From Jannaschia maritima (lineage in GTDB: Bacteria; Pseudomonadota; Alphaproteobacteria; Rhodobacterales; Rhodobacteraceae), in assembly GCF_030973515.1 (NCBI RefSeq), contig NZ_JARGZA010000008.1, positions 62,001 to 126,000 on the forward strand: DNA of 64,000 nucleotides, in the 5' to 3' direction. The translations under genes and the position numbers were made by a program. Below are positions 52,402 through 61,822 of this stretch, piece by piece (within the stretch, counting starts at the first letter, position 1; each line of letters begins with the position of its first letter). The notes beneath the pieces are model-generated. The model had not been told where the DNA came from, ran no database searches, and saw only the letters and a program-made list of their open reading frames with translations.

Positions 52402-53660
52402 CGGCGATCCTGGGTTGCATCGCGGACGACTTCACGGGGGCCACTGACCTGGCGGGCCTGCTGGCACGGTCGGGGGCGAAGGTGTCGCTGCGGATCGGCG
52501 TGCCGGACGGGCCGTCCGCCGATCCGGCCCCGTTCGAGGTGATCGCCCTCAAGATCCGCACGGCGCCCGCCCCCGACGCGGTAGCACAGGCGCGCGCCGC
52601 GCTGGCCTGGTTGCGGCGCGCCGGGGCGGAGCGGTTCTTCTGGAAGTATTGCAGCACGTTCGACAGCACGGCCCACGGCAACATCGGCCCGGTGGCGGAG
52701 GCGCTGTTGGACGATCTGGGTGCGGCCCAGACGATATACGCCCCCGCCTTTCCGGAGAACGGGCGCCGGGTCTTCATGGGCACCCTGTTCGTGGGGCGGC
52801 AGCCCTTGGCGGAAAGCCCGATGCGGGACCACCCGCTGACGCCCATGCGCGACAGCGACCTGACGCGCCTGCTGACCCCGCAGGTGACGCAAGGGGTGGG
52901 GCTGGTGGACCGGCCGACCGTCGCGCGGGGCCCCGACGCCGTCGCGGGGGCGCTGGCGGACCTGGCGGGGCAGGGGGCGGCCCACGTCGTGATGGACGCC
53001 GTCACGGACGAGGACCTGCGCGCGATCGCCACCGCCTGCCGGGACATGGCGCTGCTGACGGGGGGGTCGGCGCTGGCGATGCCCTTGCCCGACCTCTACC
53101 GCGCGGACGGTCTGCTGGACCGCGACCGCGCGCCCGCGCCCGGGGCGGGGGTCGGCGGCGGAACGGTCGTGCTGTCGGGAAGCTGCTCGGCCATGACGAA
53201 CGCGCAGGTGGCCGCCCATCGCGACGGCGGCGCGCCGTCCTATCGGCTGGATCCCCTGGCGCTGGCGGGGGACGGGGCCGGCCCTGCGCTGGACTGGCTG
53301 GCGGCGCAGGATCTGACGCGTGCGCCGCTGATCTACGCCACCGCCCCGCCCGACGCGGTGCGCGCGGCGCAGGACCGTTTGGGCGCCGCGGAGGCGGGCG
53401 CCCTGGTCGAGGCCGCGCTGGCCGCCTGCGCGGTCGCGGCCCGCGACGCGGGCGCGGGCCGGTTCGTGGTCGCGGGCGGCGAAACGTCGGGCGCGGTCAC
53501 GCAGGCCCTGGGGGTCACGCGCCTGGACATCGGCCCGGAGATCGCCCCCGGCGTGCCCTGGACCTTCTGCGACAGCGGGGGCCGGCGGATCGCGCTCGCG
53601 CTCAAGTCCGGCAACTTCGGGGCGGAAACGTTCTTCGCCGACGCGCAGGCGACCTCGTGA
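52398..53660 (+). CDS. otnK: Four-carbon acid sugar kinase family protein (3-oxo-tetronate kinase)
   Basis: A 420-aa DUF1537-type kinase. The N-terminal domain starts GCIADDFTGATDLAGLLARSG, with the catalytic Asp region DDFTGATD; FWKYCSTFDSTAHGNIG is the substrate region, and the C-terminal nucleotide domain has FVVAGGETSGAV. OtnK phosphorylates a 3-oxo-tetronate to its 4-phosphate. The next gene encodes the matching decarboxylase, which strengthens the call. The dehydrogenase and the isomerase OtnI of the pathway are not nearby. Confidence 0.88.
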   Translation: MTAILGCIADDFTGATDLAGLLARSGAKVSLRIGVPDGPSADPAPFEVIALKIRTAPAPDAVAQARAALAWLRRAGAERFFWKYCSTFDSTAHGNIGPVAEALLDDLGAAQTIYAPAFPENGRRVFMGTLFVGRQPLAESPMRDHPLTPMRDSDLTRLLTPQVTQGVGLVDRPTVARGPDAVAGALADLAGQGAAHVVMDAVTDEDLRAIATACRDMALLTGGSALAMPLPDLYRADGLLDRDRAPAPGAGVGGGTVVLSGSCSAMTNAQVAAHRDGGAPSYRLDPLALAGDGAGPALDWLAAQDLTRAPLIYATAPPDAVRAAQDRLGAAEAGALVEAALAACAVAARDAGAGRFVVAGGETSGAVTQALGVTRLDIGPEIAPGVPWTFCDSGGRRIALALKSGNFGAETFFADAQATS

Positions 53661-54307
53661 CCGCCGAGGCCCGGTTGCGCGAATCGATCTGCCTGCTGGC
53701 GAAGTCGATGTTCGACCGCGGCCTGACGGGCGGCAGCACGGGCAACCTGAGCGCCCGCACAGAGGACGGCGGCCTGCTGGTCAGCCCGACGGGCACCAGC
53801 TTCGGGCGGCTGGATCCGGGGCGGCTGTCGCGCTTCGACGCGGGCGGGACCCACGTCGCGGGCGACCCCCCGACCAAGGAGATGCCGCTGCACGCCGCGT
53901 TCTACGACACCCGCGCGTCGGCGGGCGCGGTGGTGCATCTGCATTCGTGCCACTCGGTCGCCTGGTCCATGATGCCGGACGCGGATGCCGACGACCTTCT
54001 GCCGCCGCTGACGCCCTACGGCATCATGAAGGTGGGGCGCGTGAAGCTCCTTCCGTTCTTCCTTCCGGGCGATCCTGAGATGGGCGAGGCCGTGCGCGGC
54101 CTGGCTGGTCGGCGGTCCGCGGTGATGCTGGCCAACCACGGCCCCGTGGTCGCCGGCGCCGACGTGGAGGCCGCCTGCAACGCCGTGGAGGAGTTGGAGG
54201 ACACCGCGCGCCTGGCCCTGCTGACGCGCGGCCTGTCGCCCCGGATGCTGGATGCCGCGCAGGTCCGCGCGGTGGTGGACCGCTTCGACGTCGAATGGGA
54301 CGGCTGA
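53657..54307 (+). CDS. otnC: Class II aldolase/adducin family decarboxylase (3-oxo-tetronate 4-phosphate decarboxylase)
   Basis: A 216-aa class II aldolase. GLTGGSTGNLSAR binds phosphate, the zinc-binding His pair is in VVHLHSCHSVAW, and LANHGPVVAG is the usual C-terminal motif. In the tetronate pathway OtnC decarboxylates the OtnK product to dihydroxyacetone phosphate. The GTG start overlaps the otnK stop (GTGA). L-fuculose-phosphate-aldolase-type activity is the alternative, less likely beside otnK. Confidence 0.85.
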   Translation: MTAEARLRESICLLAKSMFDRGLTGGSTGNLSARTEDGGLLVSPTGTSFGRLDPGRLSRFDAGGTHVAGDPPTKEMPLHAAFYDTRASAGAVVHLHSCHSVAWSMMPDADADDLLPPLTPYGIMKVGRVKLLPFFLPGDPEMGEAVRGLAGRRSAVMLANHGPVVAGADVEAACNAVEELEDTARLALLTRGLSPRMLDAAQVRAVVDRFDVEWDG

Positions 54308-54426
54308 CCGCCGCGTCGGGCGCGCGCCGGTAACCTCCTGTTGGGATCTCGCCGCTAGGTCGGGCGACGCGGCGATGCGCGCTGACCGGTTGGCATGACA
54401 CGCCGCCCGCCCTGCGGGAGAGGCCG

Positions 54427-57183
54427 ATGAAGACGTTGAACATGGTCCGCGGCAGCATCGCGGTGAAGCTTGCGCTGTCCGTCCTGGGCATGGCGGCGAT
54501 GACGGCCGCGGCGATCGCCGTGTCGTTCGCGACCGTCCGCGACCTCACCGGCGCGCTGGAACGGTTCCAGGCCACCGACCTGCCCGAGCTGCACGCCGGC
54601 ACGGCGGTGTCCCACCACGCGGGCCTGCTGACGCAACGGCTGAACTACATCATCCTGGCCTCGACGGTCGAAACGCTGGACGCGGCGGTGGAGGAGGCGC
54701 TCGCGGTGTCCGAAGGCTTGGCGGACCGCATCGCCCGTCTGCCCCGGCCCGCGCCCGACCTCCTGGAGATGCACGCCCGCGCGGAAGCGTCCCTGCTGGA
54801 GATGCGCGACGTCCGCGCCGAGATGTTCCTCGCCCGCGATCAGCGCGACGACAGCCTGCGACGGTTCGGCCTGCACGTCGCCGAGGCGCAAAGGCAGATC
54901 GAGGTCCTGGTCGACGACACGGACGTCCTGCAGACGTCGCAGGGCCGCCGCGACGCGCGGCAGATCCGATCGACCTTCGAGGAGGTCGTGGTCGACGAGT
55001 TCGAGATGATGGAGGCGATCCAGTCCGCTCGGGGGCGGGCCGCCGCGCTGGTGGCGTATGTCACCGCCCGGATGAGCGTCCAGGAACCGGACCTGCGGGC
55101 GGAGGCGGACGCGGCGATCGAACGCACGATCGCGGAGTTGGAGACGTCGATCGCGGCGCTCGAGGCACAGCCGGGCCTGGTCGTATTTGCGCCGCCGTTG
55201 CGCGACCTGATCGACCATGCCGCCGCCGAGCGGATGTCGGGCTACCGCGGGGGCGATGCGTTCCGCGCCGACATCCTGTCGATCCTGGCGGGAGCGGAGG
55301 TCAGGCTTGGGGATGCGGTCCGCGGGGTCGCCGGGCTGATGAACGGCCGGATCGGTCGGACGTCGGACAAGAACGAGGCGCGCATCCGCGAGCTGGTGAA
55401 CAGCGGCGTCGTGGCGATGCACGACGTGACGATGCTGGAACGGCGGCTCCAGAGCACGTTCGCACTGGCGCTTCGCGCGGGTCAGGCCGGCGACGCCGTG
55501 GCGCTGCGCGATCTGCGCGGCGCGATGACCGCCGAACTGAAGGCGCTGAACGACCATATCGTCGAAATGGGCGAGACGCCGGTCCTCGGCGGAACGGCCC
55601 GCATGCTGCGGTCGCTGGCGATCGGCCCGCAGGGCGTGATCCCGTCGCGCGCGACCGAACTGCTCAGCGATGCCCGCGCGGCGCAGGTCTCGGCGGAGGC
55701 CACGACCGTCCTGACGGAGATGGGCGCGGTCGCGGACGCGATCGGCAGGGGCGCCACCGACCGGATCGTCACGCAAAGCGACGCCCTGGTGTCGCAGGCG
55801 AACGCGATGGCCCCGAAGATGCGTGCGATCGTGCTGGCCAGCGTGGCGATCATGGCCATGGCCGCGGTCATCGGATGGTTCTGGATCGTGAAGCCCCTCC
55901 TGCGTCTGTCGCGGGTGACCGAGCGCATGGCCGACGGCGACCTTGCGGAAGTGCGCGGCTTCGGCACCACGGGCGAGATCGGGCGCATCGCCACCGCGCT
56001 CGACGTGTTCCGCGACGGTCTGATCGAACGCGCTCGGATGCAAAGGGAGGAGCGCGAGCGCGAGGCCGCGGAGCGCGAAGCGGAGCGCCAGGCCGAGCAG
56101 GACGCGCAGGCTCGGGAGGAGGCGGCCCGCGCCGCCGCGCTGGAGCGCGAGCAGGCCGAGCAGGCGCGCGAGGCCGCCGAGATCGCGGAGCGCGAACGCC
56201 TGCGCGACGAGGCGGAGGCCACGCGCGCCGCGCACGCCGCGGAGCAGGATCGGATCGTCGGCACCTTGGCCCGATCGCTGGGACGGCTGGCGCAGGGCGA
56301 CATGGGCGTCGCGATCGCGGATCCGTTCCCCGAGGCCTACGAGCCGCTGCGCCACGACTTCAACAGCGCTGTCCGCGCGCTGTCCGACCTGATCGCGGCG
56401 CTGACCGCCAGCGCCAACGCCGTGGACCACACGTCCGGCGAGGTGGCGGCCTCGGCGTCCGAGATCTCGCGCCGGACGGAGCTGGGCGCATCCACCCTGG
56501 AGGAGACGGCCCGTTCCATCGGGGTGCTGGCGGAATCGGCGCGCGGATCCGCGACGCGGGCGGAGGAGGCCGACCGGATCGTGCGCCTGGCCCGGGACCA
56601 CGCGGAGCGCAGCCGCCGCGTCGTGCTGGATGCGGTGACGTCGATGACCGACATCGAGGCGTCGTCGCGATCCATCAGCCGGATCGTGGATCTGATCGAG
56701 GACATCGCGTTCCAAACGAACCTGCTCGCGCTGAACGCGGGCGTGGAGGCGGCCCGCGCGGGCGAGCAGGGGCGTGGCTTCGCCGTGGTGGCGACCGAGG
56801 TCCGGTCGCTCGCGGGGCGGTCGTCCGACGCCGCGCGCGAGATCGCGGAACTGATCGGAACGACGAACGGCCAGATCACCACCGGCGTCACCCAGGTATC
56901 GGAGGCGGGCGACGCCCTGTCGGGAATCATCGATTCCGTCACCTCCATCAGCACGGAGGTGGAGGCCATCGCGGCGGCGTCCCAGGCGCAGTCGAAGAAC
57001 ATCGGCGAGATCAGCCGCGCCATCGACGAGCTGGACCAGGCGACGCAGCACAACGCCGCCGTCAGCGAGGAGACCGCCGCCGCGGGCATCGCTCTGACGA
57101 AGGAATCGCGCCGCCTGGCGGAGATCGCGGGCCGGTTTCACGTGAGCGGCTTGGAGCCGGGGACCGAGGCGCGCGCGGCCTGA
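54427..57183 (+). CDS. Methyl-accepting chemotaxis protein with large periplasmic domain
   Basis: A 918-aa receptor. Helices at about residues 12-36 and 465-488 flank a ~430-residue, mostly helical periplasmic domain. A HAMP domain follows (about 489-540), then a long Glu/Arg/Ala coiled coil (535-611), a second HAMP-like segment ([21 protein letters not shown]), and the signalling domain, whose hairpin tip is [20 protein letters not shown] (about 757-776). The length is above the usual 550-650 aa. No che genes are adjacent, so it feeds a chemotaxis array encoded elsewhere. The promoter region shows nothing distinctive. Confidence 0.9.
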   Translation: MKTLNMVRGSIAVKLALSVLGMAAMTAAAIAVSFATVRDLTGALERFQATDLPELHAGTAVSHHAGLLTQRLNYIILASTVETLDAAVEEALAVSEGLADRIARLPRPAPDLLEMHARAEASLLEMRDVRAEMFLARDQRDDSLRRFGLHVAEAQRQIEVLVDDTDVLQTSQGRRDARQIRSTFEEVVVDEFEMMEAIQSARGRAAALVAYVTARMSVQEPDLRAEADAAIERTIAELETSIAALEAQPGLVVFAPPLRDLIDHAAAERMSGYRGGDAFRADILSILAGAEVRLGDAVRGVAGLMNGRIGRTSDKNEARIRELVNSGVVAMHDVTMLERRLQSTFALALRAGQAGDAVALRDLRGAMTAELKALNDHIVEMGETPVLGGTARMLRSLAIGPQGVIPSRATELLSDARAAQVSAEATTVLTEMGAVADAIGRGATDRIVTQSDALVSQANAMAPKMRAIVLASVAIMAMAAVIGWFWIVKPLLRLSRVTERMADGDLAEVRGFGTTGEIGRIATALDVFRDGLIERARMQREEREREAAEREAERQAEQDAQAREEAARAAALEREQAEQAREAAEIAERERLRDEAEATRAAHAAEQDRIVGTLARSLGRLAQGDMGVAIADPFPEAYEPLRHDFNSAVRALSDLIAALTASANAVDHTSGEVAASASEISRRTELGASTLEETARSIGVLAESARGSATRAEEADRIVRLARDHAERSRRVVLDAVTSMTDIEASSRSISRIVDLIEDIAFQTNLLALNAGVEAARAGEQGRGFAVVATEVRSLAGRSSDAAREIAELIGTTNGQITTGVTQVSEAGDALSGIIDSVTSISTEVEAIAAASQAQSKNIGEISRAIDELDQATQHNAAVSEETAAAGIALTKESRRLAEIAGRFHVSGLEPGTEARAA

Positions 57184-57259
57184 CGGGCGCCCGGGTTGCC
57201 ATCGCCCGCGCCCTGTCGTCCTGTGGGGGGGACCCCCGCCATCATGGATACGGGACCCC

Positions 57260-58285
57260 ATGGCCGAGCCCACGCAGATGCACCGCGAGGTGCGCGAGAT
57301 CCCCGATGCCGTCGACCGCCTCCTGAGCCGGGGCGCGCCCGCGATCGCCGCCGCCGCCGCCGCCATCCGCGACCTCGACCCGCCCTTCCTGTTGTCGGTC
57401 GCTCGGGGGTCTTCGGACCACGCCTGCACGTTCCTGAAATATGCGTCCGAGCTGATCCTGCGACGGCCGGTGGCCTCGGTCGGACCGTCCGTGACCTCCG
57501 TCTATGGCGTCGATCTGCGATGCCGGGGGGCGGTGGCGCTGGCGGTATCGCAATCGGGGGCCAGCCCCGACATCGTGCGGATGACCGCGTCGCTGGAACG
57601 GGGCGGGGCGCACACGGTCGCGTTGACGAACGACCCCGGCTCCGACCTCGCCGCCGCGGCCCGGACGGTCCTGCCGATCCATGCCGGCCCGGAAACGAGC
57701 GTCGCGGCCACGAAGACCTTCGTCACCTCCGCGGTGGCGGGCCTTTGGCTGGTGGCGGAGGTGGCGGGGGACGCGGGCCTGCTGGACGCGATCGCGGCGC
57801 TGCCCCGTCGCCTGGAGGACGCGACGCGGTGCGACTGGGGCGAGGCGGCGGCGGCGGTTGACGGGCGGTCGCTGTTCACCATCGGACGCGGACCGTCCTG
57901 GGCCATCGCCAACGAGGCCGCCCTGAAGTTCAAGGAGACCTGCCGGATCCATGCCGAGAGCTATTCCTCGGCGGAGGTCCTGCACGGCCCCGTCTCGATC
58001 GTGGGCGACGGCTTTCCCGTGATCGCCTTCGCGGCCGCGGACGCCGCCGAGGCGGACGTGGCGCGCGTAGCGGACGGGCTGGTCGACAAGGGTGCGCGCG
58101 CGTTCGCGACGACGGCCCGCGCGACCCGCGCGACGGTGCTGCCGCATGTCCGCACGGGGCACGGCCTAACCGATCCGATCGCGGCCGTGGTGTCGTTCTA
58201 CGCCATGGTGGAAACGGTGGCCCGCGCGCGCGGCATCGATCCGGACCGCCCCCGTTACCTGCGCAAGGTGACGGCGACCGTATGA
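57260..58285 (+). CDS. SIS domain protein, GlmS/AgaS-like amino-sugar isomerase/deaminase
   Basis: A 341-aa protein with two SIS domains (ARGSSDHACTFLKYASE and AVSQSGASPDIVRMTA; then TIGRGPSWAIANEAALKFKET). It lacks the glutaminase domain of GlmS. In alphaproteobacteria such proteins act as the glucosamine-6-phosphate deaminase (NagB-II). The ATG overlaps nothing upstream; its stop overlaps the nagA start by four bases, which supports amino-sugar use. Confidence 0.85.
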   Translation: MAEPTQMHREVREIPDAVDRLLSRGAPAIAAAAAAIRDLDPPFLLSVARGSSDHACTFLKYASELILRRPVASVGPSVTSVYGVDLRCRGAVALAVSQSGASPDIVRMTASLERGGAHTVALTNDPGSDLAAAARTVLPIHAGPETSVAATKTFVTSAVAGLWLVAEVAGDAGLLDAIAALPRRLEDATRCDWGEAAAAVDGRSLFTIGRGPSWAIANEAALKFKETCRIHAESYSSAEVLHGPVSIVGDGFPVIAFAAADAAEADVARVADGLVDKGARAFATTARATRATVLPHVRTGHGLTDPIAAVVSFYAMVETVARARGIDPDRPRYLRKVTATV

Positions 58286-59412
58286 CCGCGCCGCTGGCCT
58301 TCGCGGGCGGGCGCGTCTTCGACGGAGCGGCGCTGCACGACGGCCCCTGCGCCCGGTTCGAGGGCGGCACGTTCCACGGTTTGGCCGATGCCCCGCGCAC
58401 GGGGGACCGGGTGGTCGATCTGGGGGGCGACGTGCTGTCGCCCGGCTATGTCGACCTGCAGGTCAACGGCGGCGGCGGCGTCATGCTGAACGCGGACCCG
58501 TCCGCCGCGGCGCTGGCCCGCATCGCGCGGGCCCACCGGACGATGGGAACGGTCCGCATCCTGCCCACGCTGATTACCGACACCCCGGCGGCGACGGCGG
58601 CGGCCATCGATGCGACCCGGGCCGCGATGGCCGAGGGCGTCTCGGGCATCGCCGGGCTGCACCTGGAAGGCCCCCATCTGTCGATCGCGCGGAAGGGGGC
58701 GCACGACGAGGGCCTTATCCGTCCGATGACCGACGCCGATCTGGCCGTCCTGCTGCGAGCCAAGCGGGACCTGCCCGTCCTGAAGGTCACGGTCGCGCCG
58801 GAGGGCGTGACGCCCGACCAGACCCGCGCCATGGCCCACGCGGGCATCCTGGTGTCCCTGGGGCACACGGACGCGCCGTTCGAGGATTGCATCGCCCACG
58901 TGGCCGCGGGCGCCCGCTGCGCCACCCATCTGTTCAACGCCATGAGCCAGCTCGGAAGCCGTCGGCCCGGTCTGGTCGGGGCCGCCCTTACGGACGGGCG
59001 GCTGTCCGCGGGGTTGATCGCCGATGGGCTCCACGTCCACCCCGCCACGATGCGCGCGGCCTGGGCCGCGAAGGCCGGACCGGGCACGCTGTTCCTGGTC
59101 AGCGACGCGATGGCGGTCGCGGGAACCGAGCGGACCGGGTTCGACCTGGGCGGCCGTCCGGTCGAACGGCGGAACGGTGGCCTGCGGCTGGCAGACGGGA
59201 CGCTGGCCGGCGCGGACCTGGACCTGACCCGTGCCGTGCGCATCCTGGTGGAGCGGGCGGGGGTGCCCTTGGCCGACGCCCTTGCCGCCGCGACGCGCGG
59301 TCCCGCCGCCCTCGCCGGGATGGCCGCGGGCCGCTTAGTCCCCGGGCACACCGCCCTGTGCGACGTGATCCGCATCCGGGGGGATCTGTCGGGCCCGGTC
59401 CCCGTCCCCTGA
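58282..59412 (+). CDS. nagA: N-acetylglucosamine-6-phosphate deacetylase
   Basis: A 376-aa amidohydrolase. PGYVDLQVNGGGG replaces the HxH of other amidohydrolases, as usual for NagA; LEGPHLS and KGAHD, CATHLFNAMS and the catalytic Asp in LVSDAMAVAG complete the pattern. It deacetylates GlcNAc-6-P to glucosamine-6-P, the substrate of the SIS enzyme encoded just upstream. Kinase and transporter must be encoded elsewhere. Confidence 0.9.
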   Translation: MTAPLAFAGGRVFDGAALHDGPCARFEGGTFHGLADAPRTGDRVVDLGGDVLSPGYVDLQVNGGGGVMLNADPSAAALARIARAHRTMGTVRILPTLITDTPAATAAAIDATRAAMAEGVSGIAGLHLEGPHLSIARKGAHDEGLIRPMTDADLAVLLRAKRDLPVLKVTVAPEGVTPDQTRAMAHAGILVSLGHTDAPFEDCIAHVAAGARCATHLFNAMSQLGSRRPGLVGAALTDGRLSAGLIADGLHVHPATMRAAWAAKAGPGTLFLVSDAMAVAGTERTGFDLGGRPVERRNGGLRLADGTLAGADLDLTRAVRILVERAGVPLADALAAATRGPAALAGMAAGRLVPGHTALCDVIRIRGDLSGPVPVP

Positions 59413-59548
59413 TCCGCGTCGTCCGGCATGCGGCGTCGGCGTTAATCGCCCCTGTCGGATGGTTAACATTTTCAAAGATCGGGGAACATTGCCGGGCCGA
59501 ACGGCGCTTCTAGGTGCCAAATGACGTTGATACACGTTGTGTGAACCC

Positions 59549-60571
59549 ATGCTCGATACGTCGATCTGCCCCCCGGGCGCGGACCTCCTGGCCGCGCTCG
59601 CCGATGCCGCACGTCCGGAGGATACGGGCCGTCCCATCGACGGCTCCGTCACCCGTCTGCTGGCGTCGGGTGCGGGCGATCTGACCGGGCCCGACCTCGT
59701 GCGGGCCCTGATCGCGGTGGCGGAGGCGAACCTCCCGCTCGCCCGGCTGTACGAGGGGCACGTCAACGCGGTGCGCCTGATCCATCTGCTGGGCGGCGAC
59801 CCGCCGGCGCCCGGCATCCTCCACGGGGTGTGGGGCGCGGACGGCACGGCGCCCGTCGCCGCGCGGGGCCGGCGGCTGTCCGGGGCCAAGCGGTACTGCA
59901 GCGGCCTGGGCTCCGTCGCACGCGCGGTCGTCACGGTCGGGCAGGGAGGGGAATGCCGCCTGGCGGTGGTGGACGTGTCGGATGCGGCGCGTCACCGGCC
60001 CGGCACCTGGGCCATGCAGGGGATGCGCGCCACCCTGTCGGGGGATTGCGACCTGACGGGGCTGCGGGCGGACTGGCTGGGCGGGCCCGGGGACTATTTC
60101 CGCGAGCCGTCGTTCCTGGGCGGCGTGTGGCGCATCGCGGCCTGCCAGGTGGGCGGCACGCTGGGTCTTCTGGGGGCGGCGCGCGACTGGCTGGCGACCC
60201 AGGGCCGCCTGGGCGCGGACGCGCAGGTCGCCCGGCTGTCGCCCCTGGTCGCGCGCGCCATGGCCGCCTGCGGGCTGGTCGAGCGCGCCGCCGCGGTGGC
60301 GGACGGACCGGCGGGAACGGCCGACCCCGATCGCGCCGTCGCCCTGTCGCTGCAGGCCCGCCTGCTGACGGAGGACCTGGCCCAGGACGCCGTCGCCGGG
60401 GTGGAGCGGTCCGTGGGGCTGGCGCATTTCGCCGAAGGCTCGCAGACGGGACGGATCGCGCGGGACCTGGCGACCTATTGCCGCCAGGCCGCGCGCGACG
60501 CGTTCGAGCAGCGTGCCGGGACCATCGCGTTGGGGTGGCACGGTCCGCTTTCGGGGCTGTGGCATGGATGA
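59549..60571 (+). CDS. Acyl-CoA dehydrogenase-like protein (divergent)
   Basis: A 340-aa protein with weak acyl-CoA dehydrogenase features: GAKRYCSGLGSVARAVVTV in the middle domain, and HFAEGSQTGRIARDLATY near the C-terminus, which aligns with the catalytic-Glu segment EGTNxIQRxxARDL. It is shorter than normal (380 aa) and lacks most of the N-terminal helical domain. The ATG at 59549 follows an AT-rich leader. It is the first of four overlapping genes and may reduce or oxidise a thioester or nitro-type group in a biosynthetic pathway. Confidence 0.65.
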   Translation: MLDTSICPPGADLLAALADAARPEDTGRPIDGSVTRLLASGAGDLTGPDLVRALIAVAEANLPLARLYEGHVNAVRLIHLLGGDPPAPGILHGVWGADGTAPVAARGRRLSGAKRYCSGLGSVARAVVTVGQGGECRLAVVDVSDAARHRPGTWAMQGMRATLSGDCDLTGLRADWLGGPGDYFREPSFLGGVWRIAACQVGGTLGLLGAARDWLATQGRLGADAQVARLSPLVARAMAACGLVERAAAVADGPAGTADPDRAVALSLQARLLTEDLAQDAVAGVERSVGLAHFAEGSQTGRIARDLATYCRQAARDAFEQRAGTIALGWHGPLSGLWHG

Positions 60572-61256
60572 CCTGACCTCCCCGCACGGGCCCGTCCTGG
60601 TCCTGGCCCCGCATGCGGACGACGAGTCGCTGGGCTGCGGGATGCTGCTGGCCGACCTGTGGTGCGGCGGCGGGCGGGCGCACGTGGCCTGCCTGACCGA
60701 CGGGGCGGCGTCGCATCCCCGGTCGCGGACCCATCCGCCCGCGCGGCTGGCCGCCATCCGGCGGCACGAGATGCGCGCCGCAATCGCCCGTCTGGGCGGA
60801 ACGGATCGCGACGTGACCTTCCTGGACCTGCCGGACGCGGGCGCGCACCGCGTCCACGGGCCGGGGCAGGATCCCGCGCGCACCCTGGCCGCGCTGGTCG
60901 ACCGCCTCGGCGCGGCCGTGCTGGTCGCGCCCTCGCCGCTCGATCCGCATTGCGACCACGACGCGGGCGCGCGGGCGGCGCGGGCGGTGGCGGCGATGCG
61001 CCCCGGTCTGCGCCTGCTGCTGTACCCGATCTGGTCGCGCTGGATCGGCGGCGGCACGGCGCCCGTGCCCTGGAACGGGACGCCCCTGCGCTTCGACGCG
61101 CCCCGGCACCGCGCCCGCAAGGCGGCGGCCATCGCGGCGCATGCCAGCCAGCGGGGCCGCGTCGTGCGCGACGACCCCGACGGGTTCGCGATGCCGCCCG
61201 GCTTCGCGGACCACTTCGTCGCCGGACCGGAACCCTTCTTCGCGGTGGCGTCGTGA
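60564..61256 (+). CDS. PIG-L family deacetylase
   Basis: A 230-aa PIG-L/LmbE enzyme. The zinc motif is APHADDESLGCG, close to the usual PHPDDE, and DPHCDHDAGARAA supplies the second His motif. These enzymes remove acetyl from GlcNAc-type sugars, as in GlcNAc-inositol or GlcNAc-malate deacetylation. The ATG overlaps the previous stop by eight bases and the stop overlaps the methyltransferase start by four. Confidence 0.88.
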   Translation: MDDLTSPHGPVLVLAPHADDESLGCGMLLADLWCGGGRAHVACLTDGAASHPRSRTHPPARLAAIRRHEMRAAIARLGGTDRDVTFLDLPDAGAHRVHGPGQDPARTLAALVDRLGAAVLVAPSPLDPHCDHDAGARAARAVAAMRPGLRLLLYPIWSRWIGGGTAPVPWNGTPLRFDAPRHRARKAAAIAAHASQRGRVVRDDPDGFAMPPGFADHFVAGPEPFFAVAS

Positions 61257-61822
61257 CGCCCCCCGCCGTCACCGCCGTGCCGCGCGCGCGGCTGGACGAC
61301 CTCTATGCGCGGACGGACGATCCCTGGGACTTCCGGACGTCGCCCTACGAGATCGGGCGGATGGGGGCCGTCGGCATGGCGCTGCCGCGGGCGCGCTACG
61401 TTTCCGCGCTCGAGCTGGGCTGCGGCAACGGCGAGCTGGCCCGCCGCCTGGTGCGGCGCTGCGACGCCTATGTGGGCCTCGACGCCGCGGGGGCCGCGCT
61501 CGCGGCGGCGCGGACGGTCCTGCCGGAGGTGCGCTTCGTCCACGCCTTCCTGCCCTGCCCGCTGCCCGCCGGGGACCACGACCTGATCGTCGTGAGCGAG
61601 GTGCTCTATTTCCTGGACGAGAAGGGCATCGCCGACCTCGCGCGGCGCGTGCGGGCCCACCGCCGCGCGGACGTGGTCTGTGTCACCTGGCTGGGCGACA
61701 CGGGCGCGGGGCAGATGCGGGGCCGCGACGCGCTGGCCCTGTTCCTGCGGGGGCTGGGGCGCGACGACGTCGTGACCTACGACCACGGGGCGTTCCGGAT
61801 CGACGTGGCGGTGCCCCGGTGA
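61253..61822 (+). CDS. SAM-dependent methyltransferase (NodS-like)
   Basis: A 189-aa class I methyltransferase. The SAM motif is ALELGCGNGELARRL (about 45-60). The N-terminal block LDDLYARTDDPWDFRTSPYE is typical of the NodS-like group, whose founding member N-methylates a deacetylated chito-oligosaccharide. The GTG start overlaps the PIG-L stop (GTGA). Its position right after a deacetylase fits methylation of the freed amine, by analogy with NodB-NodS. Confidence 0.85.
   Translation: MTPPAVTAVPRARLDDLYARTDDPWDFRTSPYEIGRMGAVGMALPRARYVSALELGCGNGELARRLVRRCDAYVGLDAAGAALAAARTVLPEVRFVHAFLPCPLPAGDHDLIVVSEVLYFLDEKGIADLARRVRAHRRADVVCVTWLGDTGAGQMRGRDALALFLRGLGRDDVVTYDHGAFRIDVAVPR

Noticed and set aside
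54331-54336. GTAACC upstream of the chemoreceptor gene.
   Set aside because: There is no matching GGTTAC half at the four-base spacing, so it is not counted as a regulon site.
57222-57238. G-run and C-run pair after the chemoreceptor gene.
   Set aside because: Simple homopolymer-like complementarity with a tiny loop; not convincing as a terminator.
54355-57429. A 1024-codon minus-strand open frame opposite the chemoreceptor.
   Set aside because: Low-complexity Arg/His/Asp/Gly string without any domain; the chemoreceptor on the plus strand is unmistakable.
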